Shown: one piece after another, positions 5,292 through 7,193 of the stretch
Layout of the letters: every line of letters starts with the position of its first letter
Numbering within the stretch: position 1 is the first letter of the stretch
NCBI GenBank assembly: GCA_018335765.1
Contig: JAGXRU010000149.1
Location: 1-7,193 of the forward strand
Source of the DNA: Alkaliphilus sp.
GTDB lineage: Bacteria > Bacillota > Clostridia > Peptostreptococcales > Thermotaleaceae
DNA length: 7,193 nucleotides
Reading direction: 5' to 3'
Notes under the pieces: model-generated
Seen by the model: only the letters and a program-made list of their open reading frames with translations
Database searches by the model: none
Told to the model about the DNA's origin: nothing
Position numbers and translations under genes: made by a program

Positions 5292-7193
5292 TCAACTGTC
5301 ATCTTCTAGGTTTAAGGTGGTTCTAGTTATTACCTTTTCTCCACTAATAGTAATAATTATAGCACCATTTAGATCGTTTCTATATAATAAAATGTTGCGA
5401 TTTTCAAGTTTTTCTAAAACAGTTTCATCTGGATGTCCAAAATTATTTCTTCCCACTTGTATTACAGCTATTCTTGGCTCCAAAAGATCTAACAACTCTT
5501 GAGAGCTGGAATTTTTGCTGCCATGATGAGGTATTTTCAGGATATCCACTTTAAGATCTGGATAATTTTGAACAATATGGCTTTCAGCCTCTGCTTCAAT
5601 ATCTCCTGTAAACAAAGTCCTCATATTTTTGTATTCCATCAATACTACCAAGGAATTATTATTTATATCATCACGACTGTTAGTTATTAGTGAATCACTG
5701 GGATGCAAGACCTTAAAGCTCATGTCTTTTTCCAGTATAACAGTTTCTCCGACAGACATTACCTGCACCTTTACATTTTTTTCTTTGCACTTACTGAGAA
5801 TCAAATCATATTCTTCAGTTCTTTCAGGTTGTTCGCCAATTATTAATGTCTCGGTCTTCATATTCTCTAAAACACTAATAAGTCCCCCCATATGATCCTT
5901 ATGAAAATGAGAAATGAAAATTAGATCAATTTTACGAATACCATTTTTGAGTAAATAAGGCACTAATATTTTCTCGCCTACATCGAAGCCACCTTCTCTA
6001 TTTCCCCCTCCATCTATTAAAACAGTTTGTCCACCTGGGGTTCTTATTATAGAACAATCTCCTTGCCCCACATCTAAAAAGGTTAGCTCCATTTTGTCAG
6101 GAATAATACTTCTACCCATTTGAACAATAATATAAATAGCTAATAATGCAAAAATATAATTTCTTTTGCTGTATTTGGCTTTAACAAAGTATTGTTTGGA
6201 TAACAAGCTTAAAATTATAACTAAATAAAAAACAGCTGTTGTGAATGCACTTGGAGAGACCATTTTGAGAACAGAAAAAGGTAAATAACCTGCGAATTCT
6301 GCTATTTTGGTCATTAAGACAACGCCTATTTGAAGAAAATAGCCTAAAAAGCCAGCTACCCCTATACTAAAAAAACTGATTAAAATAACTAGCATTCCCA
6401 CTGGCACCAAGTAGCCCAATATAATTACAATAGGTAAGTTAACCAGGGGAGCCCATGGTGAAATAATATTGAAGTAGTAGACAGTAATAGGAAGAATCCC
6501 AATCTGTGCAGCTATTGTAACTGCAATTAATTCAGCCCAATACTCTGGTATATACTTCATTTTACTCAATATCGGCTTGTATAATAGTGCGATTGATAAA
6601 ACGGCGAGAAAAGATAACTGAAAACCAGTCATCATTAGTTGAATAGGATTGACTATCAACATGATTAATGCAGCGAAAAAAATTGCAGAGATAGAATCAT
6701 ATTTTCTATCAAAGAATTGGCTTAAAATATACATTAAAATCATAAAAGTAGCCCTCGCAACAGAGGGTGTGTTTCCTGTAATCATCATGTGAACAAACAG
6801 AGCTAAAACTATAATTATTGTCCTAAAATGCAGGGTAATCCCTTTCAACAGCCTATTCATAAACAAGTAGACAATACCAACATTCAGACCAGACACTGCT
6901 AAAATATGAGCCACGCCCACCTCTTGAAAAGACTGATTTACTTCATCATCCACATAGTCCTTTTGTCCAAATAATATTCCCAGCAATATGCCGCTTTCCT
7001 TCTCAGACATTATTTTATAAGAATTTGTAATTATTTTATGTCTAAGCTGTCCAACTAACTTTGGTATGCTATTCTGGCTCTCTAAAAATTTTAATTGGTC
7101 AATGCTCCCATACAACATAGAATTTATTTTTTGAGACTTTAAATATAGTTTGTAATTGAACAATTTCGGATTTCTGTTGGGCTCTGGTTCTTC
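5292..7193 (-). CDS. comEC: ComEC/Rec2 DNA-uptake channel protein; N-terminus off right edge
   Basis: ComEC forms the membrane channel that brings single-stranded transforming DNA into the cytoplasm in competent bacteria. The visible 633 residues (numbered from the window edge) include the end of the OB-fold region, with RNPKLFNYKLYLK (7-19) matching the family's RNPG-FDY-YL motif. Then comes the Competence domain with about ten membrane segments, including GILLGILFGQKD (68-79), HILAVSGLN (96-104) and TGNTPSVARA (139-148). Last is the C-terminal metallo-beta-lactamase-like domain: LDVGQGD (373-379), the ligand motif HFHKDH (429-434), FTGD (528-531) and PHHGS (555-559). The metal-ligand motifs are intact, so nuclease activity on the non-transforming strand is possible, as proposed for other ComEC proteins. 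A TTG at 7163 is in frame but internal to a conserved motif, and the frame stays open to the edge, so the gene is truncated by the window, not by mutation. Missing: an estimated 100-150 residues. It is 30 bases upstream of holA. Confidence 0.95.
   Translation of the reverse strand, partial: EEPEPNRNPKLFNYKLYLKSQKINSMLYGSIDQLKFLESQNSIPKLVGQLRHKIITNSYKIMSEKESGILLGILFGQKDYVDDEVNQSFQEVGVAHILAVSGLNVGIVYLFMNRLLKGITLHFRTIIIVLALFVHMMITGNTPSVARATFMILMYILSQFFDRKYDSISAIFFAALIMLIVNPIQLMMTGFQLSFLAVLSIALLYKPILSKMKYIPEYWAELIAVTIAAQIGILPITVYYFNIISPWAPLVNLPIVIILGYLVPVGMLVILISFFSIGVAGFLGYFLQIGVVLMTKIAEFAGYLPFSVLKMVSPSAFTTAVFYLVIILSLLSKQYFVKAKYSKRNYIFALLAIYIIVQMGRSIIPDKMELTFLDVGQGDCSIIRTPGGQTVLIDGGGNREGGFDVGEKILVPYLLKNGIRKIDLIFISHFHKDHMGGLISVLENMKTETLIIGEQPERTEEYDLILSKCKEKNVKVQVMSVGETVILEKDMSFKVLHPSDSLITNSRDDINNNSLVVLMEYKNMRTLFTGDIEAEAESHIVQNYPDLKVDILKIPHHGSKNSSSQELLDLLEPRIAVIQVGRNNFGHPDETVLEKLENRNILLYRNDLNGAIIITISGEKVITRTTLNLEDDS

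Noticed and set aside
7161..7163. TTG as true start of comEC
   Set aside because: The frame continues without a stop to the window edge, and the residues just upstream complete the conserved RNP motif of the OB-fold region, so the start lies outside the window.
1..7193. CRISPR array, tRNA/rRNA gene, insertion sequence, phage or defence system
   Set aside because: No regularly spaced repeats, no cloverleaf or rRNA signature, no transposase, integrase or toxin-like ORF, and gene order matches the conserved housekeeping block, so there is no sign of acquired DNA.

Overview
The window is a low-GC segment from a spore-forming Firmicute. It carries the conserved block comEC - holA - rpsT - gpr - spoIIP - (small membrane gene) - lepA. 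AT-rich sequence, strong GGAGG-type ribosome binding sites and two dedicated endospore genes (gpr, spoIIP) point to Bacillota. The protein sequences look clostridial rather than Bacillus-like to me (for example the very short GPR propeptide), but the genus cannot be fixed from the sequence alone.

Layout from left to right. (1) 1-762, minus: N-terminal 254 residues of the ribosome-associated GTPase LepA/EF4; the rest lies off the left edge. (2) 763-969: lepA leader with an extended -10 promoter, preceded (in the minus direction) by a strong intrinsic terminator whose stem contains the stop codon of the next gene. (3) 970-1308, minus: a 112-residue single-pass membrane protein I do not recognise, in the position of Bacillus subtilis yqxA. 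(4) 1388-2608, minus: spoIIP, the engulfment peptidoglycan hydrolase. (5) 2609-2699: a short gap with a good match to a sigma-E promoter. (6) 2700-3674, minus: gpr, the germination protease. (7) 3675-3876: divergent intergenic region with an imperfect inverted repeat and a sigma-A type rpsT promoter. (8) 3877-4149, plus: rpsT (ribosomal protein S20), the only plus-strand gene, read from a TTG start. (9) 4186-4208: a hairpin that serves as terminator for both convergent genes. (10) 4224-5261, minus: holA (DNA polymerase III delta). (11) 5292-7193, minus: comEC, open at the right edge, lacking only its N-terminus.

Functionally the region mixes growth genes (translation: lepA, rpsT; replication: holA; DNA uptake: comEC) with a sporulation unit (gpr, spoIIP and probably the small gene). 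Hairpins and promoters separate them: comEC-holA ends at the shared terminator, rpsT is alone, gpr-spoIIP-small gene ends at the hairpin at 946-977, and lepA restarts from its own promoter.

I looked for an undescribed system and did not find one. Every large ORF belongs to a well-known family with intact key residues. The points most worth following are regulatory (the spoIIP promoter, the hairpin-stop overlap, the gpr/rpsT divergent region) and the unassigned small membrane protein.
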